Shown in pieces: positions 6,499 through 7,672 of a stretch of 7,672 bases of DNA. Made by a program: the position numbers and the translations under genes. Source of the DNA: Bacillota bacterium (GTDB lineage Bacteria; Bacillota; Clostridia; Christensenellales; QAND01); NCBI GenBank assembly GCA_019415425.1, contig DXZF01000200.1:1-7672 (forward strand), written 5' to 3'. The number at the start of each line of letters is the position of its first letter. The first letter of the stretch is position 1. Below the pieces are notes generated by a model. It was not told the origin of the DNA and searched no databases. It was given only the letters and a program-made list of their open reading frames with translations.

Positions 6499-6756
6499 AT
6501 GCAAACCATCTCTTACACCATCACCGACCCGCAGGGTGTACACGCCCGCCCCGCCACGCAGCTGGTCAAGGTGCTCAACGGCTTTGCCAGCAACGTCACC
6601 GCGCAAAAGGGCGCGCAGCGCGCGGCAGGCAAATCCATCATGGGGCTGATGAGCCTCAAACTCGCCCAGGGCGAGACGCTGACGCTATCATTCGACGGCG
6701 CCGATGAACAACAGGCGGCGCAGGCCGCGCTGGTGTATCTGCAGGAAAACTTCTGA
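6499..6756 (+). CDS. ptsH: HPr phosphocarrier protein, encoded in the fru operon
   Basis: Small cytoplasmic PTS carrier that takes phosphate from enzyme I on a histidine and gives it to the IIA domains. The 85 residues are the normal HPr length. His15 lies in GVHARPAT (13-20), the active-site signature. Ser46 lies in GKSIMGLMSL (44-53), the site that HPr kinase/phosphorylase modifies in Firmicutes to drive CcpA-dependent catabolite repression. Both are intact, so this can be a full HPr rather than a His- or Ser-less homologue such as Crh. The start ATG at 6499 follows AAAGGAG (6484-6490), only 14 bp after fruA, so it is the last gene of the fru operon. No enzyme I gene is next to it, unlike the usual ptsHI arrangement; it could be the sole HPr or a second, fructose-dedicated one. 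Confidence 0.96.
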   Translation: MQTISYTITDPQGVHARPATQLVKVLNGFASNVTAQKGAQRAAGKSIMGLMSLKLAQGETLTLSFDGADEQQAAQAALVYLQENF

Positions 6757-6773
6757 GCGTTTCCGTACACGAC

Positions 6774-6819
6774 AAAACATCTCCACCAGGGGAGACGCCC
6801 CCTTTGTGGAGATGTTTTT
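6774..6819. terminator. Bidirectional terminator between fru operon and convergent genes
   Basis: A perfect 13-bp inverted repeat pairs AAAACATCTCCAC (6774-6786) with GTGGAGATGTTTT (6806-6818), with an inner GGGG/CCCC helix. On the plus strand it ends in TTTTTCTTTT; on the minus strand the far arm ends in TTTT. It lies 17 bp after ptsH and 37 bp after the stop of the minus-strand gene, so it serves both. Confidence 0.92.
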
Positions 6820-6855
6820 CTTTTCCGCTCCTGCGCGCAAAACGGCGTCTATCGC

Positions 6856-7395
6856 CTACGGGCCCACGATAGAGATCAGATCGGTTTCGGGATGGCGCTG
6901 CATCGTGCGGCACAGCTGGTCTACAAACCGGTCGTAAAAATCCACAATGCCCGCGATGTGTTGGCGTCGCATTTCCCGCTGTGCGCTCGACGCCTCCGCG
7001 CCCGCCCGAAAACATGGGTGATACACCGCAAAGCGCTGCTTGAGGACGCGCAGTGCGGCACAGTCGGCACCGGTGCTCAGCTGCCTGGCGGTCTGCACAA
7101 TCTCCCTCTGCATCGCATCCAGGGTCGCATACGTGTAAAAGTTGTGCGTCAGGTTCCACTCAAAGCCCTGCCCGTATGCCTCACGCCCCTGGTTGGCCGG
7201 CAGATCCGCATCGAAGAACCTTTCGAGAAAATGCGCCAGATAGCAGTCCACGCCATCTTCCTCAATGGAAAATCCGTTGCCCAGCCACACTACGTCCTCC
7301 CAGTCGATGGGTTCGCCCGCCCTGGGCGCCACCGGCCGGAACCAGAAAACGTCTTCCGGGGCCTTATCCGTGAAAATTGGCATGTAAATGTCCAT
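6856..7395 (-). CDS. Conserved-looking protein of unknown function, downstream of a PflX-like gene
   Basis: I do not recognise this family. The 179-residue product is soluble-looking, with no signal peptide and no membrane segment. It is rich in aromatic residues in the first half: FWFRP (17-21), IDWEDVVWLGNGFSIEEDG (30-48) and FEWNLTHNFYTYA (78-90). The second half is more helical and charged, including AQREMRRQHIAGIVDFYDRF. The two cysteines at about 111 and 128, with one at 51 and one at 162, do not make an obvious metal-cluster motif. The ATG at 7393-7395 has GGAGGG just upstream; MDIYM also offers an ATG four codons later. The gene begins 22 bp after the end of the radical SAM gene on the same strand, so the two are probably co-transcribed, and it ends at the bidirectional terminator. 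Codon use and GC content look like the surroundings. Confidence 0.8.
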   Translation of the reverse strand: MDIYMPIFTDKAPEDVFWFRPVAPRAGEPIDWEDVVWLGNGFSIEEDGVDCYLAHFLERFFDADLPANQGREAYGQGFEWNLTHNFYTYATLDAMQREIVQTARQLSTGADCAALRVLKQRFAVYHPCFRAGAEASSAQREMRRQHIAGIVDFYDRFVDQLCRTMQRHPETDLISIVGP

Positions 7396-7417
7396 CGTAC
7401 CCTCCTGTCTGTTTGCG

Positions 7418-7672
7418 TTAGTCCTTCATTCCCGTCCCGTCAAAGGCGGGGACAAAGGCGCCGTCCGCCGCGGACAGCGCCTGCACGTAGCCGTCCTCCA
7501 GGCCATATGCCAACAGCGCCTCCTGCCCTTTGCGCACTTCAAAGCGCGTCAGGCGGCGGTTGATCTCGGGGAATGCCTTGGCGTCGCCACACGGGATGTA
7601 CTGGCTCATCAGGCTGATGAGCACTTCGCCCTTTGCAAAGTGCTGCGCCAGGTACGCGAGCACGCGCGCGGT
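7418..7672 (-). CDS. PflX-like radical SAM protein, C-terminal part only
   Basis: Only the last 84 codons are inside the window, running in from the right edge with no start. The sequence shows VLISLMSQYIPCGDAKAFPE, then INRRLTRFE, then GYVQALSAADGAFVPAFDGTG. This matches the end of the COG1313 family (PflX, putative pyruvate formate-lyase activating enzyme-like radical SAM proteins), where ISLM.QY, PE.NRRLT and DGYVQ...S are typical. The radical SAM CxxxCxxC cluster motif would lie upstream of the window and cannot be checked. The substrate of PflX-type proteins is not settled, so I leave the symbol blank. The unknown 179-residue protein follows 22 bp downstream. Confidence 0.85.
   Translation of the reverse strand, partial: TARVLAYLAQHFAKGEVLISLMSQYIPCGDAKAFPEINRRLTRFEVRKGQEALLAYGLEDGYVQALSAADGAFVPAFDGTGMKD

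Noticed and set aside
6892..7563. A 223-codon plus-strand frame across the two convergent genes
   Set aside because: It is antisense to the radical SAM C-terminus, which has recognisable family motifs, and bridges two genes without a ribosome site.

Overview
The window looks like chromosomal DNA from a GC-rich Firmicute, most likely a clostridial (gut-type) anaerobe. The signs are a T-box leader in front of serS, an HPr with both His15 and a regulatory Ser46 of the Gram-positive type, a DeoR-type regulator in front of fructose-PTS genes, strong AGGAGG-like ribosome binding sites, and part of a PflX-like radical SAM protein. No tRNA or rRNA gene, insertion sequence or CRISPR array was seen. 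The assignment rests on gene content and style; I ran no database search.

Left part (1-1892, minus strand). The 5' 402 codons of serS (seryl-tRNA synthetase) run off the left edge. Upstream of it lies a complete serine T-box leader with a probable UCC specifier, a UGGC T-box bulge that fits the tRNA-Ser acceptor end, an intrinsic terminator and a promoter. Further upstream, on the same strand, is a 68-residue CXXC heavy-metal-binding domain protein (copper-chaperone type). It has its own promoter, whose -35/-10 spacer holds an inverted repeat resembling a metal-responsive (CsoR-type) operator.

Centre-left (1893-2892). A gene-free stretch of 387 bp holds the divergent promoters and a pair of overlapping inverted repeats. 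A 132-residue four-helix membrane protein of unknown function follows, bounded by a promoter and an intrinsic terminator. An AT-rich stretch then carries two candidate promoters and four copies of TGATTG, the control region of the next operon.

Centre (2892-6819, plus strand). This is a complete fructose-uptake operon: fruR (DeoR regulator), fruK (1-phosphofructokinase), fruA (fructose PTS IIABC) and a gene for HPr, ending in a strong terminator. Phosphate passes from enzyme I (not in this window) to HPr His15, then to the IIA His67 and IIB Cys181 of FruA. Fructose enters as fructose 1-phosphate, which FruK converts to fructose 1,6-bisphosphate; a phosphorylated sugar probably relieves FruR repression. 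The genes overlap by 4 bp or are 14-27 bp apart, so they are probably co-transcribed.

Right part (6856-7672, minus strand). Two genes converge on the fru operon and share its bidirectional terminator. They are the C-terminal 84 residues of a PflX-like (COG1313-type) radical SAM protein, then, 22 bp later, a 179-residue protein I do not recognise. The window is mostly conventional metabolism. The points most worth a second look are the HPr gene inside the fru operon, the unknown protein coupled to the radical SAM gene, the candidate metal operator, and the unexplained inverted repeats near 2129-2180.
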